From JAOPZW01 sp963788935 (GTDB lineage: Bacteria > Actinomycetota > Thermoleophilia > Solirubrobacterales > Solirubrobacteraceae): a stretch of 64,000 nucleotides of DNA. A model generated the notes under the pieces. That model saw nothing but the letters and a program-made list of their open reading frames with translations. It was not told the DNA's origin and did not search any database. Shown here in pieces: positions 50,905-58,726 of the stretch (positions are counted from its first letter, which is position 1; each line of letters starts with the position of its first letter). A program made the position numbers and the translations under genes. The DNA lies in contig CAWBIM010000004.1 in NCBI GenBank assembly GCA_963788935.1, positions 496,001-560,000 of the forward strand, read 5' to 3'.

Positions 50905-53100
50905 ATGATCCGCTGGACCCGCTTCGTCATCGCGCACCGCCGGCGCATCGTCGCGGCCTGGCTCGTGCTGTTCGCGCTCGGCGCCTACGGCGCCGCGAAC
51001 CTCGGCGGCCTGCTGTCCAACCGCTTCAGCGTCCCGGGCTCCGAGTCCGAACGCGGACTCGACCTCGTGAAGGACCGCATGGGCGACCGCTCCGACGGGT
51101 CGTTCACGCTCGTCGCCACCGGCGTCGACACGGCCGCCGACCGCGCGGCCGTCCTGACCGCCGCCCGGCGCGGCGCCTCCGCGGTCGACGGCGGCAAGGC
51201 CGGGCCGCTGCTGCCGGCCGCCCGCGGCGTCGTCTACACCCAGATCACGACGCCGCTCGAGAACCAGGACGCGTCGAAGGCGACGCCGCGGGTCCGCGCG
51301 GCGATCGGCCGGCCGGCGGGCGTGCGGACCTACCTCTCCGGCTTCCCGGCGATCAACCACGACACCCAGAAGATCTTCGCCGAGGACCTGCGCCGCGGGG
51401 AGTCGGTCGGGGCGCCCGTCGCCGTCCTCGTGCTGATCCTCATGTTCGGGACGCTCGGCGGGATCGTCATCCCGATCGCGTTCGCGGCGGTGACGATCCC
51501 GACGACCCTCGGGTTCGTGTGGGTGATCGCCCACACGATGGACATGGCGATCTACGTGACGAACATCGTCGCGCTGATCGGCTTCGCGATCGCCGTGGAC
51601 TACTCGATGCTCGTCGTGTTCCGCTACCGCGAGGAGCTCGCGCGCACCGACGATCCGCACGCCGCCCTGCAGACGACGATGGCGACGGCCGGACGCGCGA
51701 CGCTCTTCTCCGGGCTGACGGTCGCGATCGGCCTCGCGCTCCTCGTCCTCATGCCGCTGCCGTTCATCCGCTCGATGGGCGTCGGCGGTCTGCTCGTCCC
51801 GCTCGTCTCGATCGCCGCCTCGGCGACGCTGCTGCCCGCGATGCTCGCGCTGATGGGACGGGGCGTGAACCGCTACCGGGTCATCCCGCGGCGCTGGCTC
51901 GAGCGCCGCGCGCGGGCCGAGGAGACCGGGTTCTGGCACCGCCTCGCGACGGCGATCATGCGCCGCCCCGTGCTCTTCTTCGCCGGCTCGGCGGCGCTGA
52001 TGCTCGCGCTCGCGGTCCCGGCGTTCGGGCTGCACGTCACGGGCGGCGACAACCGCGGCGTGCCCCTCACGACCGAGGCCACGCGCGGGCTCCACGTGCT
52101 CGAGACGACCCTCGGCGCCGGCGCGCTCGCGCCCCATCAGGTCGTGGTCGACACCCATCGCCCGGGCGGCGTGCGGGATGCGCGGGTCGTCGCCGCCGAG
52201 CGCCGTCTCCTCGCGCTGCTGCGCCGCGACCCCGCGATCCAGCCGCGCACGATCGCCGCGCCGGTGCTCGTGAAGCCCGCGGTCGCGCGCCAGGCGAACC
52301 TCGTCGACGGCGCGGGCCGCGTGCTGCAGGTCCGCGCCGCGGGCCGGACCGACTCCGGCACGGAGCAGGCGATCGACCTCGTGCACCGCATCCGCGAGCG
52401 CTACGTGCCCGCCGCGGGCTTCCCCGGCGGGACCGACGTGCTCCTGACCGGCGCGCCCGCATTCGGCGTCGACTTCGTCGCCAAGGCCTACGGCGTGTTC
52501 CCGTGGCTCGTCCTCGCCGTGCTCGTCGTGTCCTATCTCGTGCTCCTGCGCGCGTTCCGCTCGGTCGTGCTGCCGGCGAAGGCCGTCGCCATGAACCTGC
52601 TCTCGGTGAGCGCGACGTACGGCGTGCTCGTGCTCGTCTTCGAGCACGGCCTCGGAGCGGGCGCCGGCCTCGGGCAGACGCCGCAGATCGACGGGTGGAT
52701 CCCGATCTTCCTCTTCGCGCTGCTGTTCGGGCTGTCGATGGACTACGAGGTGTTCCTGCTCTCGCGCATCCGCGAGGAGTGGGACCGCCGCCACGACAAC
52801 GAGCAGGCCGTCGCCTACGGTCTCGAGCACACCGGGCGGATCATCACGGCGGCCGCGATCATCATGGTCGCCGCGTTCGCCGGGTTCGTCGCGGGCAGCT
52901 TTCCGGCGCTGCAGGAGTTCGGCCTGGGCCTGTCGGTCGCGATCATCCTCGACGCGACGGTGGTTCGCGCGATCCTCGTCCCCGCGACGATGAAGCTGCT
53001 CGGGCGCTGGAACTGGTACCTGCCCGAGCGCGTCCGCCGCGCGCTGCGGCTGCGCCCGCCGCAGGTCGCGCGGGAGCCCGAGACCGCCGGTTCCCGCTGA
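50905..53100 (+). CDS. MMPL-family RND transporter
   Basis: About 731 aa. Two RND halves, each with a large external loop and a helix cluster; the first contains SERGLDLVKDRMGDRSDGSF and FAEDLRRGESVGAPVAVLVL, then GFAIAVDYSMLVVFRYREEL (family GxxxDY), the second FALLFGLSMDYEVFLLSRIR. These exporters use the proton gradient to move lipids or drugs across the actinobacterial membrane. ATG 50905 gives the usual MIRWTRFVIAHRRRIVAAWL opening. The substrate is unknown. Confidence 0.9.
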   Translation: MIRWTRFVIAHRRRIVAAWLVLFALGAYGAANLGGLLSNRFSVPGSESERGLDLVKDRMGDRSDGSFTLVATGVDTAADRAAVLTAARRGASAVDGGKAGPLLPAARGVVYTQITTPLENQDASKATPRVRAAIGRPAGVRTYLSGFPAINHDTQKIFAEDLRRGESVGAPVAVLVLILMFGTLGGIVIPIAFAAVTIPTTLGFVWVIAHTMDMAIYVTNIVALIGFAIAVDYSMLVVFRYREELARTDDPHAALQTTMATAGRATLFSGLTVAIGLALLVLMPLPFIRSMGVGGLLVPLVSIAASATLLPAMLALMGRGVNRYRVIPRRWLERRARAEETGFWHRLATAIMRRPVLFFAGSAALMLALAVPAFGLHVTGGDNRGVPLTTEATRGLHVLETTLGAGALAPHQVVVDTHRPGGVRDARVVAAERRLLALLRRDPAIQPRTIAAPVLVKPAVARQANLVDGAGRVLQVRAAGRTDSGTEQAIDLVHRIRERYVPAAGFPGGTDVLLTGAPAFGVDFVAKAYGVFPWLVLAVLVVSYLVLLRAFRSVVLPAKAVAMNLLSVSATYGVLVLVFEHGLGAGAGLGQTPQIDGWIPIFLFALLFGLSMDYEVFLLSRIREEWDRRHDNEQAVAYGLEHTGRIITAAAIIMVAAFAGFVAGSFPALQEFGLGLSVAIILDATVVRAILVPATMKLLGRWNWYLPERVRRALRLRPPQVAREPETAGSR

Positions 53101-53184
53101 CGCCCGCGGCCGCCGGACCGCCGGGCGGTGTGCCGCCCGCTCCGGCGGGCATGATGGCGGCGTGACCGCCGGGGCCGTCGTCGG

Positions 53185-54414
53185 GTGAGCGAGGTCGCGG
53201 CCCTCCTCGCGCTGGCCGCGACGCTCGCCGCGGCCGTCGCCCGGCCGCGGCTCGCGCCGGACTGGGCCGTCGCCTCCGTCGCGGCGCTCGCGCTCGTCGC
53301 CACCGGCGTCCTGAGCGTCGACGACGCCCGCGACGCCGCCTCCGACCTCGGCCCGACGATCGGCTTCCTCGCCGCACTCCTCGTGCTCGCCGACGGCTGC
53401 CGCGAGGCCGGGCTGTTCGAGGCGCTCGGCGCGATGATGGCCGCGGGGTCGCGCGGCGACCCGCGCCGGCTGCTCGCGATGGTGTTCGTCGTCGCGGGCG
53501 CGACGACGGCGGTCCTGAGCCTCGACGCCACCGTCGTGCTGCTGACGCCCGTCGTGTTCGCGACCGCCTCCCGGCTGCGCGCCCGCGCGCGGCCGCACGT
53601 CTACGCGTGCTCGCATCTGGCGAACAGCGCGTCGCTCCTGCTGCCGATCTCGAACCTCACGAACCTGCTCGCGTTCGAGGCGAGCGGGCTGTCGTTCCTG
53701 CGCTTCGCGGCCCTGATGCTCCTGCCGTGGCTCGTCGCGCTCGGGATCGAGTGGCTCGTCCTGACCCGCGCGTTCGCCCGCGACCTGCGCCACGGCCGGC
53801 CGCCGCCGCCCGCCCGCGAGGCCGAGGTCGCATTGCCGCGGTTCGCCATCGGCGTCGTCGCCGCGACGCTCGTCGGCTTCGCGCTCAGCTCGCTGGCCGG
53901 CATCGAGCCGGTCTGGGTCGCGGCGGCGGGGGCGCTCGCGCTCGTCGTCCGCGAGCGCCGGCCGCCGCGCGCCGTCCTCGGCGCGATCGAGCCGCCGTTC
54001 CTCGTCTTCGTGCTCGGCCTCGCGATCGTCGTCCGGGCGGCGGGCGACCACGGGCTGCAGTCGGTGGTCGACGGCCTGCTCCCGCGCGGCGACGGCCTGC
54101 CCGCGCTGCTCCTCGTCGCCGTGATCGCGGCCGTCGCCGCGAACCTCCTCAACAACCTGCCCGCGACGCTGATCGTCCTGCCGGTCGTCGCGGCCGCCGG
54201 GCCGGGGCCGGTGCTCGCGATGCTCATCGGCGTCAACGTCGGGCCGAACCTCACCTACGTCGGCTCGCTCGCGACGCTGCTGTGGCGGCGCGTGCTCCAC
54301 GCCCACGACCACGACACCGACCTCGGCGAGTTCGTGAAGCTCGGTGCCCTGACCGTCCCGCCGATCCTGATCGCGTCGACGGCCGTGCTGTGGTTGGCTC
54401 TGCAGGTCGTGTGA
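53185..54414 (+). CDS. SLC13/ArsB-type ion transporter
   Basis: 409 aa from GTG 53185. About ten to eleven hydrophobic helices; FLAALLVLADGCREAGLFEA, TTAVLSLDATVVLLTPVVF, SHLANSASLLLPISNLTNLL and the second-half LNNLPATLIVLPVVAAAGPG, then GVNVGPNLTYVGSLATLLWR are the duplicated hairpin signatures of the ArsB/DASS fold. Could export arsenite or transport an organic or inorganic anion; no ArsR or ArsC gene is adjacent. The stop overlaps the next ATG (TGATG), coupling it to a USP-like protein. Confidence 0.85.
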   Translation: MSEVAALLALAATLAAAVARPRLAPDWAVASVAALALVATGVLSVDDARDAASDLGPTIGFLAALLVLADGCREAGLFEALGAMMAAGSRGDPRRLLAMVFVVAGATTAVLSLDATVVLLTPVVFATASRLRARARPHVYACSHLANSASLLLPISNLTNLLAFEASGLSFLRFAALMLLPWLVALGIEWLVLTRAFARDLRHGRPPPPAREAEVALPRFAIGVVAATLVGFALSSLAGIEPVWVAAAGALALVVRERRPPRAVLGAIEPPFLVFVLGLAIVVRAAGDHGLQSVVDGLLPRGDGLPALLLVAVIAAVAANLLNNLPATLIVLPVVAAAGPGPVLAMLIGVNVGPNLTYVGSLATLLWRRVLHAHDHDTDLGEFVKLGALTVPPILIASTAVLWLALQVV

Positions 54415-55001
54415 TGCGGGTCGTGGTCTGGACAGCCGAGGCGGGGTGGGAGGCGTGCGTCGACACCGCCACGCTGCTCGTCCCCGAGGACGCCGAGATC
54501 CTCCTGCTCGCGGTGCCCTCGGCCGAGCTCGAGCAGGTCCACGCCGGGGGGCGCGCCGGCCTGCTCGGACGCCGCCCCCCGCCGCCGCCCGGACCGCGCT
54601 GGAGCGAGGTCGCCGACGAGGCCGCCGAGGCCCTGCTCGCCGACGCGCTCGAGCGCCTCGGCCGCGACGCCGCGACCGAGGTCCGCCACGGACGGGTCGA
54701 GCGCGAGGTGGTCGCCGCCTGCGAGGGCGCCGACCTGCTCATCTGCGCCCGCGACGGCGACGACGAGCGGCTCGGCCCCAAGAGCCTCGGCAAGCACGCC
54801 CGCTTCGTCGTCGACCACGCGCCGTGCCGCGTCCTGCTCGTGTGGCCGGACGGGCCGCCGGGGCTGCACGAGCTGCCGCCCCCGCCGCCGCACGAGCGCG
54901 AGGGCCACGTCCCGCCGCACGAGCGCGAAGGCCACGTTCCGCCGCACGAGCGCGAGGGCGGCGAGCATCCGCCGCCACCCCCGCCGCCGCACGAGCGCTG
55001 A
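54414..55001 (+). CDS. Universal-stress-protein-like protein with His/Glu-rich repeat tail
   Basis: 195 aa. The first 145 residues resemble a UspA fold (RVVVWTAEAGWEACVDTATL; a late ARFVVDHAPCRVLLVWPDGP where USPs carry their last strand). The last 45 residues are a proline-histidine tail made of PPHEREGHV-type repeats. Such His/Glu repeats can bind divalent metals; here that is inference. ATG 54414 overlaps the transporter stop, so the two are co-translated, and the tail could sense or buffer the transporter's ion. Confidence 0.72.
   Translation: MRVVVWTAEAGWEACVDTATLLVPEDAEILLLAVPSAELEQVHAGGRAGLLGRRPPPPPGPRWSEVADEAAEALLADALERLGRDAATEVRHGRVEREVVAACEGADLLICARDGDDERLGPKSLGKHARFVVDHAPCRVLLVWPDGPPGLHELPPPPPHEREGHVPPHEREGHVPPHEREGGEHPPPPPPPHER
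54885..54965 (+). repeat. 27-base in-frame tandem repeat
   Basis: Three adjacent 27-base units (54885-54911, 54912-54938, 54939-54965) encode PPHEREGHV, PPHEREGHV and PPHEREGGE; a 15-base partial unit follows at 54984-54998. Units 1 and 2 differ at two bases, indicating recent slippage or recombination. Confidence 0.9.
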
Positions 55002-55006
55002 GCGCG

Positions 55007-55438
55007 CTACCCGCGCGGCCGTCTGCGCGTCAGGTGGGCGCGCAGCCGGTCGGCCGCCCGGTCGGCGTCGCCGGCCGCGAGCGCGTCGATGATCGCGGCG
55101 TGCTCGCGGATCGCGCGCGGGATGTCGCGGCCGTCGACGCGGTGCACGCGACGGGCGCGGGCCAGGCCCTCACGAGCCGTGGCGAGCAGCTCGAGCAGGC
55201 GCTCGTCGCCGCACGCGTCGCTCAGGAGCGCATGGAACTCGGCGCCGGCCGCGGCCGCCGCGCACGGGTCGTCACCGGCCGTCGCGAGGCGGCCGTTGGC
55301 GGCACGGAGCGCGTCGAGGGCGGCGGCGCTCCGCGGGGGCGCCATCCGGACGGCCAGCGTCTCGAGGATCGTCACGACCGCATGCAGCTCGCGCCCGTCC
55401 TCGACGGGTCGGCGGAGTGGGTGCGACGGACGGATCAT
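55007..55438 (-). CDS. Stand-alone FCD-domain protein, second copy
   Basis: 143 aa from ATG 55438. The layout matches 39959-40444: HAVVTILETLAVRMAPPRSA, LRAANGRLATAGDDPCAAAA, EFHALLSDACGDERLLELLA and REHAAIIDALAAGDADRAAD, with the same two histidines. No winged helix precedes it; the upstream extension is low-complexity. Probably a paralogue of the first copy, binding a small organic acid or metal (inference from the FCD fold). Converges on the USP-like gene with a 5-base gap. Confidence 0.68.
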   Translation of the reverse strand: MIRPSHPLRRPVEDGRELHAVVTILETLAVRMAPPRSAAALDALRAANGRLATAGDDPCAAAAAGAEFHALLSDACGDERLLELLATAREGLARARRVHRVDGRDIPRAIREHAAIIDALAAGDADRAADRLRAHLTRRRPRG

Positions 55439-55624
55439 GGGCGCGGGACGGAGCGTGGTCGGACATGGCTGGCACTGGCGTCGGGGGGAAGGGCGGCAGC
55501 GCGCGGCGGGCGGAGGCACGGACGGATCCCCGCCCGGGCCGGACATCATGAGCGACCCGGCGGAGCGCTCCAAGTCCGAACCGTTCTGAGGTCCAGACCG
55601 GTGCGGCATACCGCGCGCCGGGCG

Positions 55625-56539
55625 TCAGCCGGGCGCGACCGGGCGCTCGGCACGCCGCGGGCCGACGTGCTCGCGGGCCGTCGCCAGGAACGCCGCCACG
55701 GGCGGCGCAGGCGGCTCGCGGTCGCGCCAGACCATGCTGATCCGCCGCTCGAGCGCGGGGCCGTCGACCGGGATCGCGCGAAAGCGGTCGGTCGCGGGGA
55801 CGATCGACTCGGGCACGAACGTCAGACCGAGGCCCGCACCGACCATGTCCGTGAGCATCGTCGTGTTGCCGGCCTCGCACGCCACGAGCGGGGCGAACCC
55901 GCTCGCCCGCCCCGCGGCCTCGATCATCGTCCGGTGCCCGGTCCCGGGGGCGAGGGCGACGAAGCGCTCGTCCCGCAGGTCGGCGAGACACACCGACGCC
56001 TGGCGGGCGAGCGGGTGGTCGCCGCGCACGAGGAGCAGCGCGCGCTCGCGCTCGACGAGCTCGGCGCCGATCCCGCCCGGCCAGTCCTCGTGGACCGGCG
56101 CGACGAACGCGACGTCCGCGGCGCCCTGCCCGACGTCGTCGATGAGGCGCTCGGAGGTGTCCTCGCGGCAGACGATGTCGACCTCGGCGTGGCGCGCGTG
56201 GAACGCCGCCAGCAGCCGCGGCAGCCCGAGCCGGGGCGCGGCGAAGAGGCTGCCGACGACGAGCCGGCCGCGCATGAGCCCGGCCGCCGCCGCGACCTGG
56301 TCGCGGCACTCGTCGGCGGTCGCGAGCATCCGCCGCGCGCGCGGCAGCAGCGCCTCGCCCGCCCGCGTGAGCCGCACGCCGTCGGGCCGCCGCGCGAACA
56401 GCCGCGCCCCGAGCTCGCGCTCGAGGTGGCCGACCTGCCGGCTGACGGCCGGCTGGGCGATGTACAGCCGCTCGGAGGCGCGCGTGAAGCTTCCTTCCTC
56501 GGCGACCGCGACGAAGTAGGTGAGCTGCCGCAGCTCCAA
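55625..56539 (-). CDS. LysR-family regulator
   Basis: About 304 aa from TTG 56539 (LELRQLTYFVAVAEEGSFTR), the exact family N-terminus, with GGAGG 8 bases before it; an upstream in-frame GTG at 56572 adds 11 unlikely residues. Winged helix ASERLYIAQPAVSRQVGHLE, followed by the two-lobed periplasmic-binding-type effector domain (LVVGSLFAAPRLGLPRLLAA, FVALAPGTGHRTMIEAAGR, MVGAGLGLTFVPESIVP). A perfect 11-bp inverted repeat lies directly upstream. It is downstream of the FAD oxidoreductase on the same strand. Confidence 0.9.
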   Translation of the reverse strand: MELRQLTYFVAVAEEGSFTRASERLYIAQPAVSRQVGHLERELGARLFARRPDGVRLTRAGEALLPRARRMLATADECRDQVAAAAGLMRGRLVVGSLFAAPRLGLPRLLAAFHARHAEVDIVCREDTSERLIDDVGQGAADVAFVAPVHEDWPGGIGAELVERERALLLVRGDHPLARQASVCLADLRDERFVALAPGTGHRTMIEAAGRASGFAPLVACEAGNTTMLTDMVGAGLGLTFVPESIVPATDRFRAIPVDGPALERRISMVWRDREPPAPPVAAFLATAREHVGPRRAERPVAPG

Positions 56540-56541
56540 AG

Positions 56542-56572
56542 GTGATTCCTCCCCCTGCGGAGGAGGAATCAC
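56542..56572. promoter_or_regulatory. Perfect 11-bp inverted repeat at the LysR start
   Basis: Arms GTGATTCCTCC (56542-56552) and GGAGGAATCAC (56562-56572) with a 9-base loop. On the minus strand the promoter-distal arm contains the ribosome site GGAGG of the TTG start 2 bases downstream, so the hairpin would hide it. It could instead be the terminator of the upstream FAD oxidoreductase gene. Confidence 0.55.
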
Positions 56573-56612
56573 TATGGCCGATCGGGCGCGAGCGCGCCAG
56601 TCCGATTCGCGC

Positions 56613-57920
56613 CTACCCGTTGACGGAGAAGCTCGAGTTCGGGTTGATCTCGCGCAGCCGCGAGTAGAACGACATGTCGAGCTCGAGGTCGTTGTAGCGG
56701 CACTTCACCTTGACCGGGTCCTTGTCGTGGTCGTGGCCCTTCTCGACCCGGTCGACCAGCTCGGCCATGACGTGCCCGACGACCGGGGCGTTCTTGAACT
56801 GGTTGCCGCTCGTCCCGATGGCCATGTAGTAGCCGTCGACCTCGGACCGGTCGTAGATCGGGATCCAGTCGTCCGAGCAGTCGTAGAGGTCGACGACGCC
56901 CTTGCGCTCGTTCGGGATCCGCAGCGACGGGATGCGGCGGGCGAGGCGGTAGACCTGGGCCTCCCACTGCGCCTCGGTGACGTGGCGGTCGTAGCTGTCG
57001 GGGTCCGTGATCCACTGGCGCTCGTCGCAGTCGGGATCCTCGGAGCCGATCAGGATGTGGTTGCCGCTCTCCGGCCGGAAGTAGATGCCGGTGTCGCCGT
57101 CCGAGCAGTGCACGCCGTCCATGTCGTAGTCGAAGTCCGGCGGCGCGGGGACGTGGTGGACCTCGTGGCGCAGCGGCTTCGTGCGGACGTTCATGTCGCC
57201 GGTCGCGCCCGCCATCTCGTTGATGATGTCCGAGTGGGGGCCGGCGACGTTGATGACGATCGGCGCGTCGATCTCGAGGCCGTCGCTCAGCGTGACCCCC
57301 TTGACCCGCCCGTTGTCGCGGCGGATCTCGGCCACGGTCGCGCGGAAGAGGAACTCGCCGCCGTTCGCCTCCGCGGCCCGCTGGAGGTTGTGCGAGGCGA
57401 GCTGCGGGTCGTTGACGTAGCCCGAGCCCGGCGTGTAGACCGCGCCGGGGAGGATCTCCTCGGACTGGTCCCAGAAGTGCGGGTCCTCGGGGCGCTTGGG
57501 CGGATAGAACGCGTGCGGGTCGAAGATCGGCATGCGCTCGAGCAGCTGGTCGGTCGTCCACTCCTCGTACTCGACGCCGACGTCGCGGTAGTGGCCGAGG
57601 ACCTTCTCGTGATGGCCCGTGGCGCTCTCGAGCAGCAGCGTGCCGCAGTTCATGTACTTCGCGAGGCCGGACTCGTCCTCGACGCCGAGGTAGTTCTCCC
57701 AGTCCTGCCAGTAGGAGAAGCCCTCGTAGGCCATCGCGACGCCGTCCCACGACGAGTAGTGGGCGCGCACGATCGCGCACGACGCGCTCGTCGGGCCGTA
57801 GCCCGCGGCGGGCAGCTTGTCGATGTTCAGGGTCTTGTAGCCCTTGCGGGCGAGCTCATAGGCGATGTTCGAGCCGATCACGCCGGCACCGATGATCACC
57901 GCATCGGCCGTTCTGGACAT
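56613..57920 (-). CDS. FAD-dependent oxidoreductase (DadA/sarcosine-oxidase-like)
   Basis: About 435 aa. AVIIGAGVIGSNIAYELARK is the FAD motif at residues 7-26; GPTSASCAIVRAHYSSWDGV and VINVAGPHSD are the DAO-family contacts, and the late GYYMAIGTSGNQFKNAPVVG closes the FAD site. No GcvT domain is fused. It probably oxidises an N-methyl amino acid such as sarcosine or dimethylglycine (inference from its neighbour, a GntR gene whose site matches the one at 6.7 kb). ATG 57920 has AGGAG at good spacing. Confidence 0.83.
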   Translation of the reverse strand: MSRTADAVIIGAGVIGSNIAYELARKGYKTLNIDKLPAAGYGPTSASCAIVRAHYSSWDGVAMAYEGFSYWQDWENYLGVEDESGLAKYMNCGTLLLESATGHHEKVLGHYRDVGVEYEEWTTDQLLERMPIFDPHAFYPPKRPEDPHFWDQSEEILPGAVYTPGSGYVNDPQLASHNLQRAAEANGGEFLFRATVAEIRRDNGRVKGVTLSDGLEIDAPIVINVAGPHSDIINEMAGATGDMNVRTKPLRHEVHHVPAPPDFDYDMDGVHCSDGDTGIYFRPESGNHILIGSEDPDCDERQWITDPDSYDRHVTEAQWEAQVYRLARRIPSLRIPNERKGVVDLYDCSDDWIPIYDRSEVDGYYMAIGTSGNQFKNAPVVGHVMAELVDRVEKGHDHDKDPVKVKCRYNDLELDMSFYSRLREINPNSSFSVNG

Positions 57921-57943
57921 TGCTTCTCCTCGGGCGTTAGTCT

Positions 57944-57965
57944 GACGACTCATATATCAGTCGTC
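57944..57965. promoter_or_regulatory. GntR-type operator, second site
   Basis: Perfect 7-bp arms GACGACT (57944-57950) and AGTCGTC (57959-57965) flank CATATATC. On minus it reads GACTGATATATGA, matching AACTGATATATCA at 6.7 kb. It lies between the divergent FAD oxidoreductase and GntR genes and overlaps their likely -10 boxes. Confidence 0.65.
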
Positions 57966-58006
57966 GGTCTGGCCCGTCAACCGGCGGGCGGGGCCTGGGA
58001 GAGCGG

Positions 58007-58669
58007 ATGAGCGCGGAGGCGAGGACGAGCGGAGGGACCACCAGCGAGCTGCTCGCCGACCGCGCGTACGCGGCGCTGCGCGACCGGATCGTCGCCCTGC
58101 GCATCGCCCCGGGCGAGCCGATCAACGAGGACGCCCTCGGGCGCGAGCTGGACATGGGCCGCACGCCCGTCCGCGAGGCGATCAAGCGCCTGGCGCTCGA
58201 GAACCTCGTGACGGTGTTCCCCCGCCGCGGCACCTTCGCGTCGGAGATCAACATCACCGACCTCGCGCACATCTCCGACGTCCGCCAGCAGCTCGAGGGC
58301 CACGCCGCGTACCGCGCCGCGCAGCGCCTGACCAACGCGCGCCGGGCGGAGCTCGAGGCGCTGCTCGCCCGCATCGCCGCCGCCGACGGCGCGCCGCGCG
58401 ACGAGCAGATGGAGCTCGACGCCGACATCCACCGCTTCGTCCACCGCTGCACGGCGAACCCGTACCTCGAGGAGACCCTCGCCCGGTACTTCAACCTCTC
58501 GCTGCGCATCTGGTACCTCGTGCTCGACCGGCTCCCGCACCTCGCCGAGCGCGTCCGCGAGCACCGCGCGCTGCTCGAGGCGATCCGCGACGGCGAGGCC
58601 GACCGCGCGCGGGCGATGGCGGCCGAGCACGTCGGCACGTTCGCGACCGAGATCCGCTCGGTCCTGTAG
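58007..58669 (+). CDS. GntR-family regulator, FadR/FCD subfamily (second copy)
   Basis: 220 aa. LLADRAYAALRDRIVALRIA, then APGEPINEDALGRELDMGRT and PVREAIKRLALENLVTVFPR form the winged helix; the FCD domain follows (ISDVRQQLEGHAAYRAAQRL, DADIHRFVHRCTANPYLEET, REHRALLEAIRDGEADRARA). Close to the regulator at 6039-6713 throughout. Divergent from the FAD oxidoreductase with a shared palindrome between, so it probably controls that gene and perhaps the 6.7 kb one as well. Confidence 0.9.
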   Translation: MSAEARTSGGTTSELLADRAYAALRDRIVALRIAPGEPINEDALGRELDMGRTPVREAIKRLALENLVTVFPRRGTFASEINITDLAHISDVRQQLEGHAAYRAAQRLTNARRAELEALLARIAAADGAPRDEQMELDADIHRFVHRCTANPYLEETLARYFNLSLRIWYLVLDRLPHLAERVREHRALLEAIRDGEADRARAMAAEHVGTFATEIRSVL

Positions 58670-58726
58670 CGCCGGCGGACGGCCGCTCGCGGGCCGAGGT
58701 CCCGCGACCGGCAACATGTGCGCCCG

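Noticed and set aside
50887..54312. Minus-strand frame of more than 1100 codons
   Set aside because: It is an antisense frame of the MMPL and SLC13-like transporters, with low-complexity R/D/E-rich composition and no domain.
53185..54414. Arsenic resistance operon
   Set aside because: The transporter could be ArsB-like, but there is no ArsR, ArsC or ArsA gene beside it, so arsenic is not claimed.
54885..54998. CRISPR-like repeats
   Set aside because: Units are directly adjacent, in frame and protein-coding, with no spacers.
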